From: an uncultured Lachnospiraceae bacterium | Lineage (GTDB): Bacteria; Bacillota; Clostridia; Lachnospirales; Lachnospiraceae | NCBI GenBank assembly: GCA_947176505.1 | Contig: CAMWQW010000021.1 | Span: 1-64,000 of the forward strand | Length of the DNA: 64,000 nt | Reading direction: 5' to 3' | Shown here: positions 51,369 through 60,763 of the stretch, one piece after another | Layout: each line of letters begins with the position of its first letter | Position numbering within the stretch: position 1 is the stretch's first letter | Translations under genes and position numbers: made by a program | Notes under the pieces: model-generated | Databases searched by the model: none | Seen by the model: the letters and a program-made list of their open reading frames with translations, nothing else | Told to the model about the DNA's origin: nothing

Positions 51369-52646
51369 ATGAAAACAATTAAAGGTAAACTTATGGTTAC
51401 CGTCTCGGTGGCGGCATTTATCATCTTGTTTATAGGCTCGGTGGTGAGTGCGGTCGTTGTCGGCAAGACAAGCGCGGGGAGTGCAGTAGGTGTGGCAGTG
51501 CTTGTCAGTGTGGTAGGAACGGTACTGATTGATTTAGTGGTGGGAGCCGTGTTTGGTAAGGCTTTGGTGCCTCTTGCGGAATTGAAGCAGTTTGCAACAG
51601 GTAATTTCAGCGAACAGGGTGCAGCCGGCGGTAAAACCAGAGTGTCAGAAGGGTTCAAGGATGAGATTGAGGAAGTCACCCATGCTACGAGAAGTATCAA
51701 GCAGCAGATTAAGGATACAATTACCGGCACGAACGAAGAGGCGGCTAATATAGCGGAGACCGTGTCAGAGGCGTATGCTGAGATGGCTGAATTAAACAAT
51801 AATATTGATGCGATGGATCAGATTATGGAAGGGCTGATCGGTAAAGTCAGAGAAGCGGCGGACGTGACCCAGAGCATCAGCGAGGCGAGCAACGACATCG
51901 GTGCAGAGGTAGATGATGTATCCGGCAAAGCGTCTGAGTCAGCGGAGGCATCCAGAGAGATTAATAGTCGTGCAGAGGAATTATATCAGGGTACGGTGGA
52001 ATCTAAGAAACAGGCGAGTGTCATTTATCACAGCGCAGAGGACGAGTTGGAGCACTCATTGAAGGGTGTGGAGAAGATAGAGATTATTAAGAGTCTGTCG
52101 CAGGAGATTGGCGGTATTGCCAGCCAGACGAACCTGATTGCTTTAAATGCGGCAATCGAGGCGGCGAGAGCGGGAGAAGCCGGCAAAGGATTTGCCGTAG
52201 TTGCGGATGAGGTCAGAAATCTTGCTGAGAATTCACAGTGCACTGTAGATAAGATTCAGAAGGTTATTGATGAAGTTGTGGACTCTGTTATGGAGTTAAA
52301 AGATAGTGCGACGAAACTTTTGACATTCATGAGAGATCATGTAGTCAAAGATTATCGTGCGATGGTAGATACAGCGGAACAGTATCAGAAAGATGCGGTA
52401 TTCTTTGCAGACATTGCAAGCGATTTAGGTTCCGCATCAGAGCAGATGGGCGCTTCCGTCGAGGAGATGCTTGCCTCATTAAGCGCCGTGACGGAGTTAA
52501 ACAGTGTTATTGTAGATGAGGTGCGCAACGTATCGGACGCAATGCAGAATACCAATGTCGGCTCGGAAGAAATCCTGCGCAAGATGGCGATTTTAGAGAG
52601 AAGCAGCCGTTCCCTGCAGGAGATTGCCGCAAACTTTAAGATTTGA
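51369..52646 (+). CDS. Methyl-accepting chemotaxis protein without a large sensor
   Basis: A 425-residue receptor. Two hydrophobic helices (about 8-28 and 38-62) lie so close that only some ten residues face outside, followed by a short HAMP-like segment and a long coiled coil with the signalling tip [20 protein letters not shown] and [12 protein letters not shown]. It should form arrays with CheA/CheW. With no ligand domain it may sense membrane state or a cytosolic partner. ATG 51,369 follows GGAGG. Its stop overlaps the next gene's by 11 bp. Confidence 0.9.
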   Translation: MKTIKGKLMVTVSVAAFIILFIGSVVSAVVVGKTSAGSAVGVAVLVSVVGTVLIDLVVGAVFGKALVPLAELKQFATGNFSEQGAAGGKTRVSEGFKDEIEEVTHATRSIKQQIKDTITGTNEEAANIAETVSEAYAEMAELNNNIDAMDQIMEGLIGKVREAADVTQSISEASNDIGAEVDDVSGKASESAEASREINSRAEELYQGTVESKKQASVIYHSAEDELEHSLKGVEKIEIIKSLSQEIGGIASQTNLIALNAAIEAARAGEAGKGFAVVADEVRNLAENSQCTVDKIQKVIDEVVDSVMELKDSATKLLTFMRDHVVKDYRAMVDTAEQYQKDAVFFADIASDLGSASEQMGASVEEMLASLSAVTELNSVIVDEVRNVSDAMQNTNVGSEEILRKMAILERSSRSLQEIAANFKI

Positions 52647-53931
52647 TTTTTTTACGCAGACAGTATAGTGCCAGCACATTAGGCAGTACCATGAGTGCAT
52701 TGATCAGGTCGGTGCTTTCCCAGACAAGGCGCATGGGTATGACGGCGCCGAAATAGATCATCAGAATATAAGCAAGCTTATAGAGCGGAATACCTTTTTT
52801 CCCTACAAGGTATTCCGTTGCTTTTTCTCCGAAATAGGACCAGCCGATCAGAGTCGTCACGGCAAATGCGGCGAGAGAAATCGTTAGAAAAGCGTCTCCC
52901 ACATAGGGAAGATGGGTAAACGCAGCGGCAGTCAGCCCGGTTTCCTGCACATCGGCTACGGAAGCAGGGTCGTAGAGCATATTGGAGACGATGACCAGAC
53001 CGGTGATCAGGCACATAACCACGGTATCCCAGAATACGGCGGTCATGGACACATATGCCTGAATGCGAGGCTCTTTGGCATGGGAGGCAGCGGCGGCAAT
53101 AGCGGAAGTGCCGATTCCGGCTTCATTGGTAAAAAGACCTCTGGCGATACCGTAGCGCACTGCATGTTGCAGCGTAGCGCCTGCCATGCCGCCGGCTACC
53201 GAGGTGAAGGATAAAGCATCTTTGATGATCAGCAGGCAGGCGGAGGGCAGGACTTCCCGATAAAGGATAAGCAGCAGCCCGCAGCCGAACAGATAGACGA
53301 AGCTGATAGCGGGAACCGTACGTTCACACAGATTTGCAATACTTTTCATGCCTCCCAGAATTACCAGTCCCGTTAAGAAGGCGAGAGTGATTCCGATAAG
53401 ATGCGGTGACAGATGGAAGGATGCCGTGGCAGCCTGTGTGACGGAGTTTGCCTGTGTCGTGCATCCTACACCGAAAGCGGCGATTAGCGTACAGAGAGCA
53501 TACAGTCCGCCGAGAAAACTATTATGTAAACCATTTTTTAAAACATACATCGGACCGCCTCTGTATGTACCGTCTTCATTTTGACTGCGGTACAATACAC
53601 TTAAGTAGCATTCGCTGTATGCGGTAGCCATGCCCAGAATACCGGTAATCCAGCACCAGAAGATAGCGCCCGGTCCGCCCAGAGCTACAGCGGTGGAGAC
53701 ACCTATGATATTGCCGGTTCCGAGGGTGGCTGCAAGTGTGGTGGCAAGGGCGGAGAAGGGAGAAAGGTTTGTACCTGTGTTGTCTGCTTTGCCGATGGAG
53801 AGCTTCAATGCATAGATAAGATTGCGCTGTGGAAAGCGTAATTTTATGGTAAAATAAATATGCGTCCCGAGCAGGAGGACGAGAAGGGGTAATCCCCAGA
53901 TTAAATTATTGATTCGTTCCAATATCGCCAT
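52636..53931 (-). CDS. AGCS-family sodium:amino-acid symporter 2
   Basis: A 431-residue membrane protein with AGCS motifs [31 protein letters not shown] and [18 protein letters not shown]. The start at 53,931 ([13 protein letters not shown]) fits family length; a longer frame adds basic residues without a signal. The gene is convergent with the chemoreceptor and shares 11 bp with it. Differs from the first AGCS protein in most positions, so probably has another substrate preference. Confidence 0.92.
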   Translation of the reverse strand: MAILERINNLIWGLPLLVLLLGTHIYFTIKLRFPQRNLIYALKLSIGKADNTGTNLSPFSALATTLAATLGTGNIIGVSTAVALGGPGAIFWCWITGILGMATAYSECYLSVLYRSQNEDGTYRGGPMYVLKNGLHNSFLGGLYALCTLIAAFGVGCTTQANSVTQAATASFHLSPHLIGITLAFLTGLVILGGMKSIANLCERTVPAISFVYLFGCGLLLILYREVLPSACLLIIKDALSFTSVAGGMAGATLQHAVRYGIARGLFTNEAGIGTSAIAAAASHAKEPRIQAYVSMTAVFWDTVVMCLITGLVIVSNMLYDPASVADVQETGLTAAAFTHLPYVGDAFLTISLAAFAVTTLIGWSYFGEKATEYLVGKKGIPLYKLAYILMIYFGAVIPMRLVWESTDLINALMVLPNVLALYCLRKKIKS

Positions 53932-54069
53932 GGATTGCCGCTTTCTATGAAATGATTGTTGATACCATATTATATATAGGTGGAGAAACAAAAAGAACCG
54001 AAATACGTTTAAGAGAACCGAAAACATAGAGATATGTTATAGGAGTTTAGAGAAAGAGAGAATGATTTT

Positions 54070-54444
54070 ATGGAAGAAAAAGCATACGAATGGGCACGAG
54101 CTTTGTGCTATTATGCGGGAGAGAATGAAGAATTTCTGAAGACCTTCTGGCGGATGCTGAAACAGTCGGAGGGTATTTATAAGGAGTATTTGTATTACTT
54201 GGAACGTCAGCAGTTTCTTTGCGAATATAAAGTGTCCGGTTACAGCGTGGTAGATATCATGGTCTGGCAGATGGATCATTTTAAAGCTCAGATGGACAGA
54301 GGCAGAGATGACATGAAAAGCAATGGAGATAAAATGCTTCTGATGGCTTTTGATACGATGCTTAAGATGGAGCAAAATTCGGAATATTATGTAAACTTGA
54401 TACAGACCGAAACGGGCACGGATTATCCCGGAAAGTATAATTGA
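54070..54444 (+). CDS. Uncharacterised helical protein, 124 residues
   Basis: A soluble protein rich in Glu, Met and Tyr with mostly helical character: EKAYEWARALCYYAGENEEF, LEYLERQQFL-like middle, and DMKSNGDKMLLMAFDTMLKM near the end. I do not recognise it. It is the first of three genes on the same strand (with an NdpA-like and DUF2974 gene) with gaps of 25 and 43 bp, so it may be co-transcribed. No motif suggests an activity. Confidence 0.7.
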   Translation: MEEKAYEWARALCYYAGENEEFLKTFWRMLKQSEGIYKEYLYYLERQQFLCEYKVSGYSVVDIMVWQMDHFKAQMDRGRDDMKSNGDKMLLMAFDTMLKMEQNSEYYVNLIQTETGTDYPGKYN

Positions 54445-54469
54445 ATCTAAAGAACAGGAGAAACATACA

Positions 54470-55495
54470 ATGAATAAAGAAGATATCAGAATAAAAAAGG
54501 TAATTGTACATATTCTGGACTCTACGATTGGTATGCCGGTGTTGTCGGATACGGAATTGGAATATGGTTCGGAGATTGCGGAATTTCTTAAGGAGCATAT
54601 CGCGAAGATCAGTTCCGGAGACGATGCGAAGGAATGCAGATTCTATAAGGAGGAATCGGAAGTTTATCAGATGCTTAATTCTTATGCAGATGATGATTTT
54701 GTGACGGTAAGCAAGGATATCGCAACAATGCTTTATGAGATTATGAACAGCAATATTGATATTCCGCCGGCGGATTTGATGGTCGTGCGTTTCAAGGAGG
54801 GCGAAGATGAATATCTGGCGCTTCTTAAGATGAATTACAAAACGCTCTATACACACAGGACAATGACGCTTGAGGATGGCGAGGGTAACAGCAATGAGAT
54901 TATCAGACATAAATCGATTCTGCCTTCGGAAAGTCAACGGCTGACGGAGGCGGCAATCATACGTCTGGATGATTTGGCTTTATGGGTTATCGAGAAGAAG
55001 TACGAAGTGAACGGAGAGAAAACGAATTACTTTTCATTTCTTTTCTTAAAATGCAGTGCTCATTTATCGCATAAATCTAAGCTGTCTATCGTGAGCAAGG
55101 CGGTGGAGAGCATACAAAAGGAAGGATATGACGAGACGGAGCGCTTCGAGAAACAGATGCGTGCAAAGAGTATTATTCAGGAAGAGATTGAGGATAAGGG
55201 TGGTTTTGTGGTAGAGGAGCTGGCGGAGAAAATATTTGACGAGCAGCCGGAATTAAAAGTGGCTTTTCAGGATAAGATGGAAAAGTACGATATGGTCAAG
55301 GAGCAGATACAGCCACAGAGTGAGAATACGGTGCGTAAGTATCAGAACCAGCACTTGTACACCGATACGGGAATTGAGATCAAGATTCCGATGGAGCAGT
55401 ATAAGAATCCGAAAAGTGTGGAATTTATCACAAATCCGGACGGGACGATTTCCGTGTTGATCAAGAATATAGAGCATTTGGAAGCCAGAATATAA
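54470..55495 (+). CDS. NdpA/YejK-like nucleoid-associated protein
   Basis: A 341-residue protein of the 37-kDa nucleoid-associated family. It has the N-terminal IKKVIVHILDSTIGMPVLSD strand-helix, FKEGEDEYLALLKMNYKTLY, and a C-terminal beta region IEIKIPMEQYKNPKSVEFIT. In E. coli the homologue coats DNA; in Firmicutes its function is little known. The ribosome site is AGGAGAAA. It sits between an unknown helical gene and a DUF2974 hydrolase. Confidence 0.85.
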   Translation: MNKEDIRIKKVIVHILDSTIGMPVLSDTELEYGSEIAEFLKEHIAKISSGDDAKECRFYKEESEVYQMLNSYADDDFVTVSKDIATMLYEIMNSNIDIPPADLMVVRFKEGEDEYLALLKMNYKTLYTHRTMTLEDGEGNSNEIIRHKSILPSESQRLTEAAIIRLDDLALWVIEKKYEVNGEKTNYFSFLFLKCSAHLSHKSKLSIVSKAVESIQKEGYDETERFEKQMRAKSIIQEEIEDKGGFVVEELAEKIFDEQPELKVAFQDKMEKYDMVKEQIQPQSENTVRKYQNQHLYTDTGIEIKIPMEQYKNPKSVEFITNPDGTISVLIKNIEHLEARI

Positions 55496-55538
55496 TAATG
55501 TATCTGCCGATGAACGGGAAAGGGGCGCAGTATCAGGA

Positions 55539-56702
55539 ATGGGGACAATCATAGATTATTTGAAAGAATACGGTGATTACACACTGATGGAGAAGGCGTT
55601 CAGTGAGGTGGACAGTCTTGCGCTTGGACAATTCGCTTATCTGAAATTTGACGGTTTGGCGCCGACAGTCGGAGAAGATAAGCCGATGGTGAGTCTTAAG
55701 GACTTATATACACATAAAGACTATGACAATTTGTATGGGGATGAGCGTTATCGTGAGGATAATACGGCGCTGTTTCTCGGTCTCTATCACAGCAAGCGCT
55801 TTCATGATATGAAAGTATGGAATTATGTAAACTGGATTGACCTTAAGACAGAGACGCAGTTTTCGGCAGTAACTTTCCGGCTGCCTGACGGTGTCTGTTA
55901 TGTGGCATACCGCGGGACGGATGAATCTATCGTAGGATGGAAAGAAGACTTGAATCTTGCCTTCTCCGAACCGGTTCTGGGACAGCGTATGAGCGTGGAC
56001 TATCTGAATCGGGTGGCGAAAGATATTACAGGTTCATTCTACGTGGGCGGGCACTCCAAGGGTGGAAATCTGGCAACATATGCATGTATGAACTGTGATG
56101 ACGAGGTACGTGACCGCATACTGGCAATCTATGATCATGACGGACCGGGATTTCGACCGGAGGTAAAGGAGAGGGGCGCTTACGATGAGATTGCGGACAG
56201 GATTCATAAGACGATACCGCATTCGTCGTTAGTGGGGATGCTTCTGTATTCGGACGGTGCATACCGTGTGGTGGAGAGCAAAACGATTGGATTGGCTCAG
56301 CATAATCCGTATACGTGGCTGATCAAAGAGGATCACTTCAAGATTGTCAATGAATTGTACGCGGGTCGCAAATTTCTGGATGAAGCGCTGAACCAGTGGA
56401 TTCTTTCGCTTTCGCAGGAGCAGATGCAGATTTTTTCGAATACGCTGTATCAGGTAGTCCTTGCGTCTGAGACCGACAATTTAATTGATTTTACAGCGAA
56501 TTGGTTTAAGAGCATACACAAAATCGGCACAGCGATGAAGGAAATCGATTCCCAGACCCGTAAGAATATTATGCAGATTATGAAGTCTCTTTTTGACATT
56601 ATCTCACTCCAGATGAAAGAACGAATGAAGAGTAAGAACGAGCACCAGAGAGAGAAATTCGATCAAGGTATTGCCCAGCTGGAGCAGATGTTTACGAAGT
56701 AG
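55539..56702 (+). CDS. DUF2974 (Mbeg1-like) alpha/beta hydrolase
   Basis: A 387-residue protein with lipase-like core: AVTFRLPDGVCYVAYRGTDES, nucleophile Ser in VGGHSKGGNLATYA, and Asp-rich AIYDHDGPGF. Charge relay His may be in IPHSSLVG or LIKEDHF. The C-terminal 90 residues are a charged helical extension (MKEIDSQTRKNIMQIMKSLF). Serine esterase or lipase on a membrane lipid is likely; the natural substrate is unknown. Its end overlaps the convergent amidotransferase gene by 11 bp. Confidence 0.85.
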   Translation: MGTIIDYLKEYGDYTLMEKAFSEVDSLALGQFAYLKFDGLAPTVGEDKPMVSLKDLYTHKDYDNLYGDERYREDNTALFLGLYHSKRFHDMKVWNYVNWIDLKTETQFSAVTFRLPDGVCYVAYRGTDESIVGWKEDLNLAFSEPVLGQRMSVDYLNRVAKDITGSFYVGGHSKGGNLATYACMNCDDEVRDRILAIYDHDGPGFRPEVKERGAYDEIADRIHKTIPHSSLVGMLLYSDGAYRVVESKTIGLAQHNPYTWLIKEDHFKIVNELYAGRKFLDEALNQWILSLSQEQMQIFSNTLYQVVLASETDNLIDFTANWFKSIHKIGTAMKEIDSQTRKNIMQIMKSLFDIISLQMKERMKSKNEHQREKFDQGIAQLEQMFTK

Positions 56703-57336
56703 GAGTCAGCCCTATAAAATGAGAGAGGAGCAATTCGCCGCCGTCTTCCATTATGCGTTCCGGGTGCCATTGTACTGCGATGATAGGTAACTGCGTATGC
56801 ATAATGCCTTCTATAACGTTGTCACCGGCGCGGCATACGGGAACGAGGTTTCTTCCCAGCCGGTCTATGGCTTGATGATGTGCGGAATTGACAGTTACTC
56901 CGGTGCCGTATAATTGATAGAAGAAGTCGGTGCGGTTTACACCGTCGTGATAGACATAATGATATTTGTCCTGCCCGTCCCACATGTGTGTACCGGCAGT
57001 GTCAATGTGCTGTGTAACCGTACCGCCCAAATGTATATTGATTAATTGAAGGCCTTTACAGATACCGAGTATGGGCTTTTTTTGTACCATAAATGAAGAG
57101 AAAGCCTGAATCTGTAAAATGTCGAGTTCAGTATCGATATTACGGGAGCCGCAGTTGAGCTGACCGAAGAAAGCAGGCGTGATATCACCTCCGCCGGGCA
57201 GGAGAAGATGCGTTGCACATTCACTTTCTTCGACGTTTAGTGTGGTAATATAGGGTACTGACAGTCTGCGCAGGGCATTTTCATAATTGACTGTGTCTTT
57301 GGAACGACCGACAATAGCAATCAAAGGAGAAGTCAT
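56692..57336 (-). CDS. C26 peptidase, gamma-Glu-GABA hydrolase-like
   Basis: A 214-residue class I glutamine amidotransferase-like protein. Nucleophile Cys in ILGICKGLQLINI, His and Glu in VQWHPERI, and LLPGGGDITPAFFG near the start match the C26 family (PuuD type) that cleaves gamma-glutamyl bonds. ATG 57,336 follows AAGGAA; an extension to 57,405 lacks support. It lies between the hydrolase and the arabinan locus. Confidence 0.88.
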   Translation of the reverse strand: MTSPLIAIVGRSKDTVNYENALRRLSVPYITTLNVEESECATHLLLPGGGDITPAFFGQLNCGSRNIDTELDILQIQAFSSFMVQKKPILGICKGLQLINIHLGGTVTQHIDTAGTHMWDGQDKYHYVYHDGVNRTDFFYQLYGTGVTVNSAHHQAIDRLGRNLVPVCRAGDNVIEGIMHTQLPIIAVQWHPERIMEDGGELLLSHFIGLTPTS

Positions 57337-57574
57337 AGATAGTTTCCTTAAGAAAGATAGCATTACTATATTGTATGTATCAGATGACAAATTGTCAGTG
57401 GACAAGACATACGGAAAGGAAAATTGTGAAATAGTTTGTATTTTGTTATAAATATAGGAAAACTTTGTATAAAATGAAAAATACAGGTTGCTTTATTAGT
57501 GGCAATCCAATATAATTTAGCTATGATTAAAATATTTTATTAATAATCGAAAATAAAACGGGAGCGTGGTCAAA

Positions 57575-58525
57575 ATGGGTGATGGGAAAGAAATACTTTA
57601 TAACAAACCGTGGATAATGCAGAGGGCGGACCCTTATGTATATAGACATACGGACGGAAGCTATTATTTTACCGCTTCGGTTCCAGCCTACGACGGTATC
57701 GTACTTCGCAGGTCCGATACGCTTGCCGGACTTGCTGATGCCGAGGAAGTCGAGGTATGGCATAAGCATGAATCCGGCATTATGAGTTGTCATATATGGG
57801 CGCCGGAATTACATTATATCAATGGCGCATGGTATATATATTATGCAGGCGGAGATAAGGACGATATATGGGCAATCAGACCTTATGTACTTGAATGCAA
57901 GGACGCAGACCCGATGACCGGTACATGGGTAGAGAAGGGGAAGATGAGAAGAGCTCCGGAAGACGAATTTTCATTCGAGGGATTTTCACTGGATGCCACT
58001 GTTTTTGAAAATAAGGGCAGGTGGTATTATATCTGGGCTGAAAAAGTCGGTGTGGGCAAACAGATTTCCAATCTCTATATCGGCGAGATGGAAACTCCTT
58101 ATCAGCTTAAGACGGTACAGGTGCTTCTGACGACTCCGGATTACGATTGGGAGAGGGTAGGATTCTGGGTGAACGAGGGTCCTGCTATCCTTAAGAGAAA
58201 CGGGAAGATTTTCATGACCTATTCCGCTTCGGAGACCGGTGTGGCATATTGTATGGGAATGATGACGGCGGATGAGGATGCCGATCTTTTAGATCCGTTG
58301 TCGTGGAGCAAGGAGAGATATCCCGTGCTTGAGTCGGATGCTTCCGTGGGAACTTACGGTCCGGGACATAACAGTTTTACCGTGGACGAAGAGGGAAATG
58401 ATATTCTGGTTTATCATGCAAGAACAGAGACGGAGATTGTCGGAGATCCTCTTTACAATCCGAACCGTCATGCGATGCTGATGAAATTCGGCTGGAAGGA
58501 CGGAAAACCGGATTTTCACTTTTAA
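57575..58525 (+). CDS. GH43 glycosidase (arabinofuranosidase/xylosidase type)
   Basis: A 316-residue intracellular five-blade propeller enzyme. Base Asp19 in RADPYVYRH, pKa-modulating Asp140 in FSLDATVF, and acid Glu201 in WVNEGPAI are all in place. WAPELHYINGAWYIYYA is the usual GH43 core. Substrate is probably arabino- or xylo-oligosaccharide, based on the adjacent GH51 gene. ATG 57,575 follows GGGAG at 10 bp; a GTG at 57,566 is also possible. Confidence 0.9.
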   Translation: MGDGKEILYNKPWIMQRADPYVYRHTDGSYYFTASVPAYDGIVLRRSDTLAGLADAEEVEVWHKHESGIMSCHIWAPELHYINGAWYIYYAGGDKDDIWAIRPYVLECKDADPMTGTWVEKGKMRRAPEDEFSFEGFSLDATVFENKGRWYYIWAEKVGVGKQISNLYIGEMETPYQLKTVQVLLTTPDYDWERVGFWVNEGPAILKRNGKIFMTYSASETGVAYCMGMMTADEDADLLDPLSWSKERYPVLESDASVGTYGPGHNSFTVDEEGNDILVYHARTETEIVGDPLYNPNRHAMLMKFGWKDGKPDFHF

Positions 58526-58585
58526 ATTGAGTGTGGGGAGAACAAAAAAGCGATACAAAAACAGAAGAAAGGCAGGAGAAGAAGG

Positions 58586-60100
58586 GTGAAATTATATATT
58601 AATGAGAAAAATAAGAAGGGACACATCAATGCGGAAATATACGGACATTTTTCCGAGCATTTAGGAAGATGTATTTATGAGGGGCTGTATGTCGGAGAGG
58701 ATTCCGACATTCCCAATGTGAACGGTATGCGCAAAGATGTGGTTGATGCATTAAAAGAAATGAAGATTCCGGTGCTCCGCTGGCCGGGAGGATGCTTTGC
58801 GGACGAGTATCACTGGATGGACGGTATCGGACCGAAGGAAAACAGGAAGAAAATGATTAATACACACTGGGGCGGTGTGGTGGAAGATAACAGCTTCGGA
58901 ACACATGAATTTTTTGAACTGTGCGACCAATTAGGTTGTAAAACCTATGTCAACGGCAATGTCGGCAGCGGTACCGTGCAGGAGATGAGTGAATGGGTAG
59001 AGTACATCACTTTTAACGGGGTTTCGCCGATGGCGGATCTTAGAAAGAAGAACGGACATGAGAAACCGTGGAAGATTGACTATTTCGGCGTAGGTAATGA
59101 GAACTGGGGATGCGGCGGCAATATGACGCCGGAGTACTATGCTAATTTATACAGAAGATATCAGACCTATGTAAGACATTACGATCATACCGCACCGATT
59201 CAGAAGATTTGCGGCGGACCGAATGTGGCTGATTATTTCTGGACAGAGGGTGTGTTGAAGACTTGCTTTGCACCGCCGCAGCCGGGCGACGGACAGGGCA
59301 CGAAAGGATTTATGGACGGGTTGTCACTGCACTATTATGTTCATCCCGAAGGATGGCAGATAAAGGGAAGCGCAACCGAATTTGATGATAAAGTATGGTA
59401 TAAGACGATGGCGAAGGCAGCTTACATGGAAGAGCTGATTGAACGCCACGGCGCGATTATGGATCAGTATGATCCGGAGAAAAAAATCGGCTTGATTGTT
59501 GATGAATGGGGCTGCTGGTTTACAGTGGAACCGGGAACGAATCCGGGATTTTTGTATCAGCAGAATACTATGAGAGATGCGCTTGTTGCCGGATTGACGC
59601 TGAACATCTTCAATAAGCACTGCGACCGTGTAAAGATGGCTTGTATCGCACAGATGGTTAATGTATTGCAGGCGGTTATTCTGACGGAAGGACCGAAGAT
59701 GATTCTCACACCGACATACTATGTATTCCGTATGTACAAGAATCATCAGGATGCGGAGCTGGTTGACAGCTATATTGAAGGAAATAAGATGATTGGCGAG
59801 GAAGCAGAGTATCAGGTGCCGCTTCTCAGCGAGTCGGTATCGGTAGATGAAGACGGATGTGTCAATATAACTTTGAGCAATCTGTCGGTGACGGAGGATG
59901 TACCCGTAGAAATTGCGTTTGCAGAACTTGTTCCGGTACATTTAAATGCATCGATTCTGCAGCAGGAAATACATGCGCACAATACCTTTGATGAACCGGA
60001 GAATGTAAAAGAACGGGCATTTGTTTCCTATGAACTTAAGGACGGCAAAATCTGCTTCACGGCACCGGCGCACAGTGTGATCAGTTTGCGGGTTAAATAA
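58586..60100 (+). CDS. GH51 alpha-L-arabinofuranosidase
   Basis: A 504-residue intracellular enzyme removing arabinose from arabinan or arabinoxylan oligosaccharides. The TIM barrel has acid/base Glu172 in [10 protein letters not shown] and nucleophile Glu307 in IVDEWGCWF, along with [15 protein letters not shown]-terminal beta-sandwich follows from about 390. Start is GTG at 58,586 after AGGAGAAG, where the family N-terminus ([20 protein letters not shown]) begins. It lies 60 bp after the GH43 gene, likely the same transcript. Confidence 0.95.
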   Translation: MKLYINEKNKKGHINAEIYGHFSEHLGRCIYEGLYVGEDSDIPNVNGMRKDVVDALKEMKIPVLRWPGGCFADEYHWMDGIGPKENRKKMINTHWGGVVEDNSFGTHEFFELCDQLGCKTYVNGNVGSGTVQEMSEWVEYITFNGVSPMADLRKKNGHEKPWKIDYFGVGNENWGCGGNMTPEYYANLYRRYQTYVRHYDHTAPIQKICGGPNVADYFWTEGVLKTCFAPPQPGDGQGTKGFMDGLSLHYYVHPEGWQIKGSATEFDDKVWYKTMAKAAYMEELIERHGAIMDQYDPEKKIGLIVDEWGCWFTVEPGTNPGFLYQQNTMRDALVAGLTLNIFNKHCDRVKMACIAQMVNVLQAVILTEGPKMILTPTYYVFRMYKNHQDAELVDSYIEGNKMIGEEAEYQVPLLSESVSVDEDGCVNITLSNLSVTEDVPVEIAFAELVPVHLNASILQQEIHAHNTFDEPENVKERAFVSYELKDGKICFTAPAHSVISLRVK

Positions 60101-60184
60101 AGATTTGCCGAGTGTTGATGCTTTCCGAGAGGAATTGGTTATTGTGATTCTTCCGGATAGGTTTACATAATGAAAGGATGCAAA

Positions 60185-60460
60185 ATGGAGACAGAGACAA
60201 AGCGCATCTGCCGTAAGTGCCTGACGAGGGATATGGACAGAGACGCATACTTTGAGAATCTGCACACCTATATAGCTAATTTAGACGAGGAAATAAAAGT
60301 TGAGAAGCCGCTTTACGAAGAGCGGCTTTCTCTGTGCAAAGAATGTGACCTTTTGTCGGATGGCATGTGCAGAGCCTGCGGGTGTTATGTGGAATTGCGC
60401 GCCGCTATACGTAAAAACAGTTGTCCATATGATAAATGGAAGTCCATAAATATTTTATGA
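60185..60460 (+). CDS. Small Cys-rich protein (DUF6171-like)
   Basis: A 91-residue protein with cysteine pairs: RICRKCL, LCKECDLLSDGMCRACGCYV and NSCPYDKW, likely binding zinc or an iron-sulfur cluster. The CxxC...CxACGC pattern recalls small Lachnospiraceae proteins annotated DUF6171. The ribosome site is AAAGGA before ATG 60,185. It follows the arabinofuranosidase gene and precedes a promoter region. Confidence 0.75.
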   Translation: METETKRICRKCLTRDMDRDAYFENLHTYIANLDEEIKVEKPLYEERLSLCKECDLLSDGMCRACGCYVELRAAIRKNSCPYDKWKSINIL

Positions 60461-60525
60461 CAACCTAAATTGTTTAGAAAAATCTAAAACAGTCCAAAAT
60501 TATATAAAATGTTTCAAAAAAGGTA

Positions 60526-60555
60526 TTGACGTTTGGGGGGGGGTATTGTACAATA
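60526..60555 (+). promoter_or_regulatory. Promoter with poly-G spacer and palindrome at -10
   Basis: TTGACG (60,526-60,531), spacer of 17 bp, TACAAT (60,549-60,554). The spacer contains nine G in a row (60,535-60,543). TATTGTACAATA (60,544-60,555) is a perfect 12-bp palindrome across the -10. The leader is then about 200 bp of AT-rich DNA without a gene up to 60,763. Confidence 0.85.
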
Positions 60556-60763
60556 TGGACATAAGACGACGGTCAGACGAAAAAAAATATGCAAGTTGCT
60601 TAATTGCTTGGTGGTAGCGGAAGTAAAAATGCATACATTTTGTTTGATAAAGTAATAACTTTATATAATTAGCTAAATTAGTTTAATTTTTAAGTTGTTA
60701 TTTTGTTTTAGCTGATCGGATGTCGAAAATTATTTTTTTCATTAGATTAAAGGAGGAAAAGAA

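Noticed and set aside
60556..60763. Riboswitch in the leader of the second sugar operon
   Set aside because: The leader is AT-rich with no conserved aptamer motif or terminator that I can recognise.
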